Source of the DNA: Moraxellaceae bacterium
GTDB lineage: Bacteria; Pseudomonadota; Gammaproteobacteria; Pseudomonadales; Moraxellaceae
Direction: 5' to 3'
DNA: 48,456 bases
Assembly (NCBI GenBank): GCA_018260315.1
Contig: JAGLBJ010000006.1
Location: 1 to 48,456 of the forward strand
Below are positions 37,533 through 47,640 of the stretch, piece by piece. The position numbers and the translations under genes are program-made. Each line of letters opens with the position of its first letter. Position 1 is the first letter of the stretch. The notes beneath the pieces were generated by a model that did no database searches, had not been told where the DNA came from, and saw nothing but the letters and a program-made list of their open reading frames with translations.

Positions 37533-39350
37533 TTAGAAAAAGGCGAAGTTTTCGATGGCCATTTGCGTCATGCTGCGTGACGGTTTAACCATACTTTCGG
37601 CATAGGCTGCGGTACGGGGTAACAAGCGCTCAAAGAAAAATTCGGCAGTTTGAATTTTGGCGGTATAAAATTCGGGCGCTTCGTTGCCGCCATTTTCGAG
37701 TTTTTCAAATGAAACGGCTGCCATTTGAGCCCAAAAATAGGCCATCATTGCAAAGCCCGAATACATCAGATAGTCGTTAGAGGCTGCGGATACCACTTCA
37801 CGGTCTTTACGCGCCATAAACATAATACGCAGCGTTAAGGTATTCCACTGAGCACAAATTTTGGTCAGGTCCCAGATGAAACCGTGCATTTTGCGGTTAC
37901 GCGCATGTTCGCCGCAAAATTTTAAAATTTCGGCAGTATGGTCGCGCACCACTTTGCCTTTACTGCTCAGCAATACTTTACGGCCCAGTAAATCGAGTGC
38001 TTGAATACCGGTGGTGCCTTCGTACAGGGTGGCAATACGGGCATCACGGGCAATTTGTTCCATGCCCCATTCTTTAATATAACCGTGACCGCCATAGACC
38101 TGCATGCCTAAATTGGCACATTCAAGGCCCATTTCAGTCAAGAAACCTTTTAAAATCGGGGTATAAAAGCCTAAACGATCGTCCCATAAATCATGCTCGG
38201 CCTGATCTCCCTTAAGCAATCCTTCGGTCATTTTGTCAGCAATCATGGCGGCATAATACACCATCGCCCGGCCACCTTCAGCAATGGCTTTTTGGGTCAG
38301 TAACATGCGGCGCACATCGGCATGGTGGATAATGGCATCGGCTACTTTATCGGGGTTTTTCTTGCCCGATAATGACCGCATCGACAGACGGTCTTTCGCA
38401 TAAGGAAGCGCGCCTTGATACGACAGTTCGGCATGGGCAATCCCCTGAATTGAGGTGCCGATACGCGCCGTGTTCATAAAGGTGAACATGGCATGCAAGC
38501 CTCTGTTGTCTTCGCCGATTTGATAAGCCGTTGCCCCGTCAAAGTTTAAGACAGTCGTTGCCGATGCGCGAATACCCATTTTATGTTCAATAGAACCACA
38601 GTTCACGCCATTACGATCACCGACCGTACCATTGGGGCCCGGTAAAAACTTCGGTACGATAAACAGGCTAATGCCGCGTGTGCCTTCTGGGGCATTGGGC
38701 AAACGAGCCAACACGATATGCACGATATTATCGGTTAAATCATGTTCGCCGCTTGAAATAAAGATTTTAGTACCGTACATTTTGAAGGTGCCGTCGCCAT
38801 TGGGCTCAACACGTGTCTTAATCTGACCTAAATCGGTGCCACATTGCGGCTCCGTCAAACACATGGTACCCAGCCAGTTGCCCGAGACCAGGGGCGGTAA
38901 ATAGGTATTTTTTTGTTCTTCAGTACCATATTGCAAAATCGTATTCATGCAGCCAATGGATAAACCGGGATACATGGTAAATGCCCAGTTTGCCGTCGCC
39001 ATCATTTCCGATTTGATCAAATTAAGCGACATGGGCAAGCCTTGACCGCCAAATTCTTCCGGATACGATAAGCCCTGCATGCCCAGTGCTACATAGTTTT
39101 CATACGCTTCTTTAAAGCCTTTAGGCGTAGTCACATGACCGTTTTCAAAATGACAACCTTCTTCATCGCCAGTTTGATATAACGGTGACAATTCGTTTTC
39201 ACAAAAATTAGCCATGGTTTCCAAAATCATGTCAATCGTATCTTGGTCTGCATGTAGGCCGCTACTTAACGTAGCGTAATGGCTTTTATAATCAAACATT
39301 TCATTCATTAAGAAACGCATGTCACGTAAGGGAGCTTTATAAGCAGGCAT
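37533..39350 (-). CDS. acyl-CoA dehydrogenase (long, C-terminally extended type)
   Basis: FAD-dependent enzyme of fatty-acid beta-oxidation, 605 residues, of the long type in Acinetobacter and Pseudomonas (N-terminus PAYKAPLRDMRFLMNEMFDY). MCLTEPQCGTDLGQIKT and KIFISSGEHDLTDNIVH are the FAD/substrate segments, and MQVYGGHGYIKEWGMEQIARDARI with TTGIQALDL is the conserved C-terminal FAD-binding stretch with the catalytic glutamate region nearby (YEGTTG). The extra 170 C-terminal residues are typical of this subfamily. GAGATTAAATC precedes the start. It has its own terminator and is likely monocistronic. Chain-length preference cannot be stated. Confidence 0.93.
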   Translation of the reverse strand: MPAYKAPLRDMRFLMNEMFDYKSHYATLSSGLHADQDTIDMILETMANFCENELSPLYQTGDEEGCHFENGHVTTPKGFKEAYENYVALGMQGLSYPEEFGGQGLPMSLNLIKSEMMATANWAFTMYPGLSIGCMNTILQYGTEEQKNTYLPPLVSGNWLGTMCLTEPQCGTDLGQIKTRVEPNGDGTFKMYGTKIFISSGEHDLTDNIVHIVLARLPNAPEGTRGISLFIVPKFLPGPNGTVGDRNGVNCGSIEHKMGIRASATTVLNFDGATAYQIGEDNRGLHAMFTFMNTARIGTSIQGIAHAELSYQGALPYAKDRLSMRSLSGKKNPDKVADAIIHHADVRRMLLTQKAIAEGGRAMVYYAAMIADKMTEGLLKGDQAEHDLWDDRLGFYTPILKGFLTEMGLECANLGMQVYGGHGYIKEWGMEQIARDARIATLYEGTTGIQALDLLGRKVLLSSKGKVVRDHTAEILKFCGEHARNRKMHGFIWDLTKICAQWNTLTLRIMFMARKDREVVSAASNDYLMYSGFAMMAYFWAQMAAVSFEKLENGGNEAPEFYTAKIQTAEFFFERLLPRTAAYAESMVKPSRSMTQMAIENFAFF

Positions 39351-39479
39351 GATTTAATCTCGGTAGCAAAGAAAAAATGGAGCAACACACTAATTTTTAG
39401 CGTGAAATTGTCCTATGGTATACTAAAAATGACCTATTTTGATAAATTATTTATTGACCGGCTCCTTTATAAGCACTGC

Positions 39480-40421
39480 TTAAGCCTCAATAGCAGCGCG
39501 CAAGTCCCGCAAGACGGCTTCAATGTCAAGGGTTATATAGTTTAAAGCGTTGCCGTGCCAAATCTTAAAACTCTCAGCCGCTTGTGCGACCAGCATACTG
39601 AGTCCATCGGCGGTAAGGGCACCGCGTTGTTGCATGACGATTAAAAATTCTGAAGGCTTACCGTAAGCCATGTCATAGGCAAAAGCTGGCCTTATAACAT
39701 CGGGTAAATCGGGCATGGCACCGCTTAAGGTACTCGAAGTTGCATTGATGACGATATCATAAGCAATTGGATTTACAGTGTTTTGCGGCGGTTCGGTGGG
39801 TAAGGCTGAAGTTATAGGGGTGTCAGATAAATCGGTAAATTGAATCGCTCGCAGTCTTTGATCAATGGGTTGAATATGCCCAAAACTGCCTTGTAAACTT
39901 TCGGTTAAATCGTTGACCAAGTGCACGGCATGTTCATAAGTACGATTTGCAATATCGATATGCTCAATTCCAGCGTTCAACAAAGGCGCAATCACGCCCC
40001 GTACGGCACCGCCCGCGCCTAAAATTAACACCTTTAAGCCGCTTAAATCGGGCGTACATGTCAATAAATGCAGCGCCCATGCCAGGCCTGCGCCATCGGT
40101 ATTATCGCCATGCAATTGACCATTTTCTTGCCAAAGCGTATTGACCGCCCCAGCAACGCGAGCACGTTCGGTAAGCCGGTCAGCCAGTTCAAAGGCTTGT
40201 TGCTTAAAGGGAAGGGTAACGTTAAGCCCTTGACCGCCTGTGTTAAAAAAGGTCTGTACGGTTTGCTCAAACCCGTCCAAAGGTGCATCAATGGTGCGGT
40301 ATTCAATGTGTAAATCAACCTGTTTGGCAAAGGCTGCATGAATAAACGGCGAGCGGCTATGGGCAACCGGATGACCTACTACAGCGTATTGTTGAGGCGA
40401 TTGCCCGGAAGATAAAAGCAT
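39480..40421 (-). CDS. aroE: shikimate dehydrogenase (NADP+)
   Basis: Reduces 3-dehydroshikimate to shikimate in aromatic amino-acid synthesis. The 313-residue protein has the substrate motif VGHPVAHSRSPFIHAAF, NVTLPFKQQAFE (catalytic lysine), GAVNTLW with GDNTDGAGLAW (catalytic aspartate), the dinucleotide loop LGAGGAVRGVI, NRTYEHA and the C-terminal DGLSMLVAQAAESFKIWHG. It is about 40 residues longer than usual because of an insertion after the NRT motif (SFGHIQPIDQRLRAIQF, then SALPTEPPQNTVNPIAYDI). It lies downstream of hemF on the same strand. Confidence 0.95.
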   Translation of the reverse strand: MLLSSGQSPQQYAVVGHPVAHSRSPFIHAAFAKQVDLHIEYRTIDAPLDGFEQTVQTFFNTGGQGLNVTLPFKQQAFELADRLTERARVAGAVNTLWQENGQLHGDNTDGAGLAWALHLLTCTPDLSGLKVLILGAGGAVRGVIAPLLNAGIEHIDIANRTYEHAVHLVNDLTESLQGSFGHIQPIDQRLRAIQFTDLSDTPITSALPTEPPQNTVNPIAYDIVINATSSTLSGAMPDLPDVIRPAFAYDMAYGKPSEFLIVMQQRGALTADGLSMLVAQAAESFKIWHGNALNYITLDIEAVLRDLRAAIEA

Positions 40422-40548
40422 AAACCTACTGTCCTATGATGCAAAATATTGATTAAAAGCGTTAAACGGTAGGCGGTGTAACACCAGATTATAATCGATA
40501 GTGATCAACACTTAAAAAAAATCCGAAAACCAGCGCACATACAATCAA

Positions 40549-40592
40549 CAGGCTGTTTGTTGAACTGCGATTTATTAAGCAGTCTGTTTGTT
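40549..40592. repeat. short direct repeat in the hemF-aroE gap
   Basis: CAGGCTGTTTGTT (40549-40561) and CAGTCTGTTTGTT (40580-40592) are 13-base copies with one difference, 31 bases apart start to start. On the minus strand they lie just after hemF and upstream of aroE. This may be a binding site pair or chance. Confidence 0.35.
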
Positions 40593-40610
40593 AAAAAACC
40601 AGATTAAAAA

Positions 40611-41609
<999 letters not shown>

Positions 41610-41665
41610 TTATCAAAACGGCAATGACTTTAATGAAGCGCCTGGGTCATTATTACCCTAAACGA

Positions 41666-42328
41666 TTAAGCATAATCATAGGTTGAGGTTTTAGCCAGAG
41701 CACGCTTGTAGGCAGGACGGGCATGAACCTGATTAACCCATGCTCTTAAATTGGGATAACGTTTTAATAAACCGCGCGCTCTGGCAGCTTCCAATGGAAA
41801 ACTGAGCATGACATCGGCACCGGTAGGTTCTGAACCTGCAAACCAGGCGGCCTGTTCTAATTCTTGTTCCAAATAGGCCAATTGCGCATTTAATGTGGGT
41901 TTTACATATTGTTTTAAAATCCCGCTTTCTACCGCTTTAATGACGGGCCGCACTAAAAACGGGGTTTTTTGTTTAGCAGTCGTTAGCAATAAAGTAATGA
42001 CCAATTGCGGCATCAGCGAGCCTTCTGCAAAATGCATGGCGAAGCGATAACGCAGCCAATCCTGGGTGTGGCGCACGGGTTGCCATTTGCCCTGCGCATA
42101 GGTATCAATCAGATAATCGACAATTGCACCCGATTCGGCAATGGACAAAGGGCCATCGGTTAAAATAGGGGCTTTACCTAAAGGGTGCACCGCCTTTAAA
42201 TCATCTGGTGCCAATTGGGTGATGGGATTACGTTTATATTCAATGACTTGATAAGTTACGCCAAGTTCTTCAAGCAGCCATAAAATACGTTGCGAGCGAG
42301 AGTTTTGCAAATGATGTAAAGTCAGCAT
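41666..42328 (-). CDS. glutathione S-transferase (second GST of the window)
   Basis: A 220-residue GST. The N-terminal thioredoxin-like half has MLTLHHLQNSRSQRILWLLEELG (serine/arginine active-site region), HPLGKAPIL with the cis-proline and LSIAESGAIVDYL with the Glu-Ser glutathione-binding pair. The C-terminal half has WFAGSEPTGADVMLSFPLEAA, the typical N-capping box. AGGATACTTT precedes the ATG. It differs from the GST at 3.2 kb in sequence and subclass. It is upstream of hemF; co-transcription is possible over an 83-base gap. Confidence 0.92.
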   Translation of the reverse strand: MLTLHHLQNSRSQRILWLLEELGVTYQVIEYKRNPITQLAPDDLKAVHPLGKAPILTDGPLSIAESGAIVDYLIDTYAQGKWQPVRHTQDWLRYRFAMHFAEGSLMPQLVITLLLTTAKQKTPFLVRPVIKAVESGILKQYVKPTLNAQLAYLEQELEQAAWFAGSEPTGADVMLSFPLEAARARGLLKRYPNLRAWVNQVHARPAYKRALAKTSTYDYA

Positions 42329-42479
42329 AAAGTATCCTGAAGCAGTTAAGTCTGATTATTATTTTACCCCTTTGTGCTGCATAAAAACCCGTGAAATCGG
42401 TAACAACACGTATAAGAAATATGACGCGCTTATAATTACGATTAAGATGAGAGGCAATATAAATTAAAGGGCTTAATTC

Positions 42480-42809
42480 ATGCAAAACCTGTTTAACCGG
42501 CCTGTTTTTGAACATCCGAACGTTCATCATTATTAAGTTAAAGTGCTTATTTATTAATGGGCCATTATTATCGCGGGAGTAGGCTTTGCCCTGTATCATG
42601 GCACAGTCAGTATTATAGGCTTGCCGTTTTTAATGATGTTGGCGCATTTCTTAGGCGTTTTTAATATTATAACGAATGTTGCCAATCCCAATTATCTTGA
42701 TATGGCGATATTTGGCTTAGGCGGCGCGGCGTTATTACTGGGTGTTGGGCATTATTTTCGGATTTATTGGTACGGACAGCTATTGGCACTATTGGGCTTG
42801 CTGCTGTGA
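42480..42809 (+). pseudogene. decayed gene for a small polytopic membrane protein
   Basis: From the ATG at 42480 (AGGG upstream) one frame runs to the TGA at 42807 but contains two in-frame TAA codons (42534 and 42555). Translated across them it gives MQNLFNRPVFEHPNVHHY, stop, VKVLIY, stop, WAIIIAGVGFALYHGTVSII and then two or three membrane helices (LMMLAHFLGVFNIIT, FGLGGAALLLGVGHYF, LLALLGLLL). The single unbroken frame argues for point mutations in a former gene of about 109 codons. No family was recognised. Confidence 0.6.
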
Positions 42810-42824
42810 GGAACGATTGGTATG

Positions 42825-43174
42825 TTAAGCCTGGGCCGTATGTATTAGACCATTTCTCAGAAAAAACGGCAGTACCTTAAATGCCCTGTATTCTCAGCGT
42901 GCCTTGGTCAATGCCGTGCTCAATCGTTTTTTAGATGCCGCCAACGATGCTCAAATAGCCTTTGGGTATGATGCCTTTGATACCACATGTACCCAGCATG
43001 CTTTTATGGTCAAGACTGCACTCTATCAACAAACCGCATGGGACGAACTTGCCATTACGGTATCCGATTAGCACGGGCATCATGCGGGCCATGCACACCC
43101 TTTCAAACGAGGACGAGCGCACCGATTATGAGCAATTTTATGCGTAGTTTGCGGCTTGGAAGTTATCAGCATAA
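42825..43174 (+). pseudogene. decayed gene, frameshifted, unknown family
   Basis: An ATG at 42825 gives only eight codons before TAG. A second frame from 42883 reads ALYSQRALVNAVLNRFLDAA and continues for 62 codons to TAG at 43069. A third frame then carries TLSNEDERTDYEQFYA, TAG (43145), FAAWKLSA, TAA (43172). These read as one gene with at least two frameshifts and two nonsense changes. Its product would have been a soluble, helical protein of about 110 residues. No family was recognised. Confidence 0.5.
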
Positions 43175-43217
43175 TCCCAAACAGGAAAAACGCTACTAAG
43201 TTCAAGGTGTTACGTTG

Positions 43218-43883
43218 ATGCAGGACACAACCGCCTATGGCGATATAACCGATTCGATGCGGCTAAGTCAGCATTACCTAGAACTAGGTCGTTGCCTGTA
43301 CATAGATTTAGACCATTATGAAAAAGCCGATATTGCTTTGTCACAGACCATTGAACTGCTGGAGCCGTCGCCGGTTTTAACGCCGTACGTACAGCAAAAT
43401 GTCGATATGTTGGCCGAAGTACCGCTTGAACAATGGCCCGATAAGGTGCTGGGATTGGCCTACTGGTATCGGGGTTATATACGTGAACATCTAGATTATT
43501 GCAAGGCCGAACAACTGTACGATTTTCGCCAAGCCCATGCACGCCTGCCGATGCAAAGTGATATTTGGTATCAATTGGCCCATTTGCTCAGTCAACAGAC
43601 CGAACCGGCCGATATACAGGAAGGGCTGGCCCATACCGAACGGTTTGTGGCGCCGTATTTGCCTTAAGGGACGGCGCACAAGGCACCGAACCCCGAATCG
43701 GAAGAATACAAACAGGTGGGCGAGATAAAGGCACTGACCGTATTGCTGTCGGCCGAACTTAACCAAACCGAGGCGGCGCGCGTTCAGTTACAACGTTTTG
43801 AGCAGTATTATCCCCATCATGACCTGTTACCCGTTATGCAAAAGGCGATCAACGCGCGTAAAAAATGGTTTGGGCTGTTTTAG
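43218..43883 (+). pseudogene. gene split by one in-frame stop, TPR-like helical protein
   Basis: The ATG at 43218 (AAGGTG upstream) opens 149 codons to TAA at 43665. The same frame then continues for 71 more coding-looking codons (GTAHKAPNPESEEYKQVGEI onwards) to TAG at 43881. Without the TAA the protein would have 221 residues. It is helical, with LSQHYLELGRCLYIDLDHYE, VLGLAYWYRGYIREHLDY and IWYQLAHLLSQ, which recall TPR repeats but are not a firm match. A truncated 149-residue product may still be made. Its function is unknown. Confidence 0.6.
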
Positions 43884-43927
43884 GTCTGACTTGATCCATG
43901 ATTTTTGGTCAGGGCTTTTAATGAAAT

Positions 43928-44276
43928 TTATCTGGGCGCATGTTGATTAAGCCACTGTAGCAGTTGTTCAATTTCGGATTGCTGGCTGTGTTTGATATCG
44001 CGTGCCAGGTTGCGTATTTGCGGTTTTTTGCCGTATTTTAATTCGTCCTACGCCATATAAATGGCCATTTGGTGGTGGTCAAATATACCTTTTGACAAAG
44101 GCCAGGTCGGGGTCGTTGGCATATACGGCCATCAGCATATTGGCGTGCATGTTGTGCATATAGGACGGCGCAGGAGTTTGTGCTGATGGCACGGCGCTGC
44201 GGGCGTACGTTTGAGGTAGCGTTTGGCAGGCGCTTAGAGTCAATAAACCTATCAGAATAGCCACAGTTTTAATCAT
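43928..44276 (-). pseudogene. DUF305 lipoprotein pseudogene
   Basis: The ATG at 44276 opens a lipoprotein signal (MIKTVAILIGLLTLSAC, with C17 as the lipid-bearing cysteine), then MHNMHANMLMAVYANDPDLAFVK. After an extra A in an AAAA run near 44090 the frame shifts; the next frame reads GIFDHHQMAIYMA, TAG, DELKYGKKPQIRNLARDIKH and ends LLQWLNQHAPR with TAA at 43928. DUF305 proteins carry GMIPHHQxAIxMA and a C-terminal ExxQLxxWL, so the family is clear, but the metal-site region is degraded. Frameshift plus nonsense means no complete product. Confidence 0.75.
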
Positions 44277-44381
44277 GTACCGGGCCTTTAACGGGTCTTG
44301 TTGTATCAAAGCTAAATGCTGTAAATGGTGCATTGTGCTATCGTGTCGTCGATTCAAAAAAACCTTGAAGCGCTTTAAAGT

Positions 44382-44975
44382 TTACTCCAAATGACCCATA
44401 CGTTGCTGCTTGGTGGCCAAATAGCCTTCATTGAGGGGATTTAACCCGACATAGAGCGGTGTACGTTCAACCACAACAAAGCCCAACTGTTCGAGTGCGC
44501 GTTGTTTGGCCGGGTTATTGGTCATTAGATTAATATGTGAAATGCCTAAATGGTGCAGTATCGGCCCGGTCATATCATAGGTACGGGCATCGGCCGGCAA
44601 TCCCAGCAATAAATTGGCGTCCAGCGTGTCATGCCCCTGGTCTTGCAGGGCATAGGCGCGTATTTTGTTGGTCAGCCCAATACCACGCCCTTCTTGTTTA
44701 AGGTACAGTAATGCTCCGCGCCCTGCTTTTTGAATACGCATCAGCGCGGCCTCCAGTTGCGGACCGCAATCGCAGCGCAACGACCCGAAAGCATCACCCG
44801 TCAGACATTCTGAATGCAGGCGCACTAAAATGGGCATATCAGGTTTAGGCTGGCCTATCAAACCCACCGATAACGCGGTATGCTCTTCGCCCGTTGCGCT
44901 GTCCTGATAAACTGAAATATCAAACAAACCGTGGCGGGTAGGCAGTCGGGCATTGGCCACAAACGCAAAAGACAT
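44382..44975 (-). CDS. ribA: GTP cyclohydrolase II
   Basis: First committed step of riboflavin synthesis from GTP. The 197-residue protein has the zinc site [42 protein letters not shown] (catalytic tyrosine/arginine region) and [16 protein letters not shown], all diagnostic. Length is normal for stand-alone RibA, without a RibB domain. I chose the ATG at 44975 because GGAG lies eight bases upstream; an upstream start would add nine residues. No FMN riboswitch was found upstream. The DUF305 pseudogene follows 105 bases downstream. Confidence 0.96.
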   Translation of the reverse strand: MSFAFVANARLPTRHGLFDISVYQDSATGEEHTALSVGLIGQPKPDMPILVRLHSECLTGDAFGSLRCDCGPQLEAALMRIQKAGRGALLYLKQEGRGIGLTNKIRAYALQDQGHDTLDANLLLGLPADARTYDMTGPILHHLGISHINLMTNNPAKQRALEQLGFVVVERTPLYVGLNPLNEGYLATKQQRMGHLE

Positions 44976-45214
44976 GCGATTTTCTCCGTACAGAACGAGC
45001 AAGGTGTTGGCTGGAAATGATTGTAATCATCGGTCAGGCGGTGGCCTGTTAAACATTGTAAGGCATTAATCCACTCACTTTTAAACTGTTGAAATGGTTG
45101 CAGGCAGGACTACTACAGGGCCTGGTATTCTAATCTTAGAATAGATTATTTTCCCGAATATTCCAAACCTGTCTGTCTAATGCCCCAGGTTTAACCATAG
45201 CCCTCTTTTTCAAG

Positions 45215-45293
45215 ACTTTTGATTTTAATAAACTTTTGATTTTAAATTAATTTTTAACAAAAATATTGAGGATCAATGAATTTTTAACAAAAA
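45215..45293. repeat. two pairs of AT-rich direct repeats upstream of dxs
   Basis: ACTTTTGATTTTAA occurs at 45215-45228 and 45232-45245. AATTTTTAACAAAAA occurs at 45249-45263 and 45279-45293. Both pairs are perfect. They lie just upstream of a TATAAT box and could act as an UP-like or nucleoid-protein-binding region, or be slippage products. Confidence 0.5.
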
Positions 45294-45350
45294 CACTAGC
45301 ATATAATAAACGGTTACAGGATAATTGCACGTCATGCAGATACATTATAC

Positions 45351-45426
45351 TATGTTAGGATAGTCAGTATAACGTAGCGTTCAAAACGGCATGAGGTGCC
45401 GTAAACGCAAGTCGTCCCCTAACATA
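45351..45426 (+). promoter_or_regulatory. nested inverted repeats in the dxs leader (possible structured RNA)
   Basis: Three nested stems: outer TATGTTAGG (45351-45359) with CCTAACATA (45418-45426), middle GCGTT (45377-45381) with AACGC (45404-45408), inner ACGGCA (45386-45391) with TGCCGT (45397-45402) around a five-base loop. All arms are perfectly complementary. The element lies 83 bases before the dxs start. It does not match the TPP or FMN riboswitch consensus I know. Strand assignment to dxs is an inference. Confidence 0.45.
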
Positions 45427-45508
45427 CCCTGTAAAAATAGCGTCATGTATTAGTCGTGATACGTTTTGCAAGCCAAGCCGGTGTGTGGTTTGGTCATTTC
45501 TAAGGTCT

Positions 45509-47452
45509 ATGATGTATAACGAAATTCCCGCGCAGCGCCCGCATACTCCTCTTCTTAATCGCATTGATGCGCCAAGTCAGCTCAAGGCCTTGACCTTGCC
45601 TGAGCTTTTGCAGTTAGCGGACGAAACACGCCATTATTTACTGTATGCGGTGGGGCAAAGTGGGGGACATTTTGGGGCAAATTTAGGCGTCGTCGAATTA
45701 ACCATCGCGTTACATTATATTTTAAATACGCCGCACGACCGTTTGGTCTGGGACGTGGGTCATCAGGCCTATGCGCACAAAATGCTTACGGGACGGCGTG
45801 AACAACTGCCCACGATTCGTTCTAAATCGGGCTTGACGGCATTTCCTGCGCGTGAAGAATCACCTTATGACACGTTTGGCGTGGGTCATTCTTCAACGTC
45901 CATTTCAGCAGCGCTTGGCATGGAGCGTGCTCTGCATTATTTGGGCGATAAGCGTAAAGTTGCTTGCGTGATTGGTGATGGTGCTATGACGGCCGGTATG
46001 GCATTTGAAGCGATGAATGATGCAGTCCATCATCATGCTGACTTGCTGGTTGTTTTAAACGATAACGATATGTCGATTTCGTGCAGTATCGGCGGTTTTT
46101 CGCGGCATTTGGCGGCGCTTTGGTATAACGGTTTTCGAGTGGGTGTTAGTGAAACCGGACACCCCATGTTGCAGCCACGGCCCGATATGGCGCACAAACC
46201 GCGCATTGATGCCTTGCCCAGTACAGATAATTTATTTAAAGCCATTGGATTTGAATATTTCGGGCCGTTTGATGGTCATGATTTACCCGAGCTGATTCGT
46301 ATATTGCAATTGGTCAATCAACGTACTGGCCCAAGATTGGTGCATTTATATACTAAAAAAGGCAAAGGCTTTGAGCCGGCCGAGGCTGACCCGATTGGCT
46401 TTCATGCGATTGGGCCACGATTTAAGTCAAAACCGGCTTTAGAACCTGTCATTAATACGCCTAAACCTCAAAAATACTCAGACGTATTTGGCCAGTTTTT
46501 GTGTGATTTGGCTGCGCAGGATTTCAATATGTTGGCCATTACCCCGGCGATGTGTGAAGGGTCAGGCATGGTACAGTTTGCACAGCGTTATCCGCAGCGT
46601 TTTTTTGATGTGGCCATTGCCGAACAACATGCTTTAACATTAGCGGCGGGCATGGCCTGTGAAGGCATTAAACCAGTTGTAGCGATTTATTCGACTTTTT
46701 TGCAGCGCGGCTATGACCAACTGGTACACGACATTGCCTTACAAAATTTAGATGTAACCTTTGGTATTGACCGAGCGGGCTTAGTCGGAGAAGACGGGCC
46801 CACGCATGCGGGCGTGTTCGATTATGCTTTTATGCGCACTTTGCCTAACCTCGTGCTGATGGCCCCTAAAGATGAAAACGAATGCCGCCAGATGCTTTAT
46901 ACCGCCTATCAATTTAAGGGTCCGGCAGCAGTGCGTTATCCGCGCGGCATCGGCCCGGGCAGTCATGTTCAAACTGAATTTACTTTGTTACCTATTGGGC
47001 AATCAGAGCAGGTTTATCCGGAGTCTACCCTTTCTAGTAAGACAATGGTCAGCCCAGAGGCTGTCCTGCATAAACTTGCGTTATTGGCTTTTGGCAGTAT
47101 GGTCGGCCCAGCTGTCGCGGCGGCTAAAACTTTGCAACAGCGCGCCGGCTTACAATGCATCGTGATTAATATGCGCTTTATTAAACCGCTTGATACGACG
47201 CGCCTTACCGCTTTAGTGCGTGAACATTATCAGCTCGTAACCCTCGAAGAACACGCCGTGATGGGCGGGGCGGGCAGTGCTGTTAATGAAGCGTTATATC
47301 AATTAGGGTTAATGGCGCGTGTTTTAAATTTAGGCTTGCCTGATAGCTTTCTGACGCACGCGACCCATGGTGAAATGCTGGACGATGCAGGCCTTGGCGC
47401 GGACGGTATTGTACAAAAAATCAGTCATTGGTTGGGCAAGATTGAAGCTTGA
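45509..47452 (+). CDS. dxs: 1-deoxy-D-xylulose-5-phosphate synthase
   Basis: Thiamine-diphosphate enzyme that condenses pyruvate and glyceraldehyde 3-phosphate, the entry step of the MEP isoprenoid pathway; the product also feeds thiamine and pyridoxal synthesis. The 647-residue protein has [35 protein letters not shown], the ThDP motif [17 protein letters not shown] to NDNDMSIS, the catalytic glutamate region [37 protein letters not shown], and a C-terminal transketolase domain. The start [16 protein letters not shown] resembles Acinetobacter Dxs; AAGG precedes the two ATGs, and 45512 is equally possible. No ispA or xseB neighbours are present. Confidence 0.97.
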   Translation: MMYNEIPAQRPHTPLLNRIDAPSQLKALTLPELLQLADETRHYLLYAVGQSGGHFGANLGVVELTIALHYILNTPHDRLVWDVGHQAYAHKMLTGRREQLPTIRSKSGLTAFPAREESPYDTFGVGHSSTSISAALGMERALHYLGDKRKVACVIGDGAMTAGMAFEAMNDAVHHHADLLVVLNDNDMSISCSIGGFSRHLAALWYNGFRVGVSETGHPMLQPRPDMAHKPRIDALPSTDNLFKAIGFEYFGPFDGHDLPELIRILQLVNQRTGPRLVHLYTKKGKGFEPAEADPIGFHAIGPRFKSKPALEPVINTPKPQKYSDVFGQFLCDLAAQDFNMLAITPAMCEGSGMVQFAQRYPQRFFDVAIAEQHALTLAAGMACEGIKPVVAIYSTFLQRGYDQLVHDIALQNLDVTFGIDRAGLVGEDGPTHAGVFDYAFMRTLPNLVLMAPKDENECRQMLYTAYQFKGPAAVRYPRGIGPGSHVQTEFTLLPIGQSEQVYPESTLSSKTMVSPEAVLHKLALLAFGSMVGPAVAAAKTLQQRAGLQCIVINMRFIKPLDTTRLTALVREHYQLVTLEEHAVMGGAGSAVNEALYQLGLMARVLNLGLPDSFLTHATHGEMLDDAGLGADGIVQKISHWLGKIEA

Positions 47453-47640
47453 TTTACACTATGGGATTTCTCCTTTAAAAGACCATTGATAGGCTCAACA
47501 ATATTAAAATTTAAATGAATGAAACATCGTTAGCAGTAAAAAATAAGACCATTCACACTAAAAAAGATAACAGCAAGCCGTTAAAGTGCGTGGTTTTTTG
47601 TTAAACTTAGCGTCTTTAAACATGAACTTGGATACAACGC

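Larger units (their letters stand above)
45003..45508. other. divergent intergenic region between ribA and dxs
   Basis: About 500 bases that must hold both promoters. From left to right: a palindrome ATTCTAATCTTAGAAT (45127-45142), two pairs of AT-rich direct repeats (45215-45293), a TATAAT at 45302-45307, a TATACT at 45346-45351 with TTGCAC 15 bases upstream, and nested inverted repeats at 45351-45426. No gene is apparent. Confidence 0.5.

Noticed and set aside
42270..42599. Minus-strand frame of 109 codons over the GST start and the first membrane pseudogene
   Set aside because: It is antisense to the better supported plus-strand pseudogene and has no recognisable motif.
42480..43883. Stop-codon readthrough or an alternative genetic code explaining the in-frame stops
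   Set aside because: All intact genes in the window use the three stops normally, and frameshifts accompany the stops in neighbouring fragments, so decay is the simpler explanation.
45003..45120. FMN riboswitch upstream of ribA
   Set aside because: None of the conserved RFN-element blocks is present.
45351..45426. Possible integron attC site
   Set aside because: The bounding motifs are in the wrong order (GTTAGG first, CCTAAC last) and no integrase or cassette is present.
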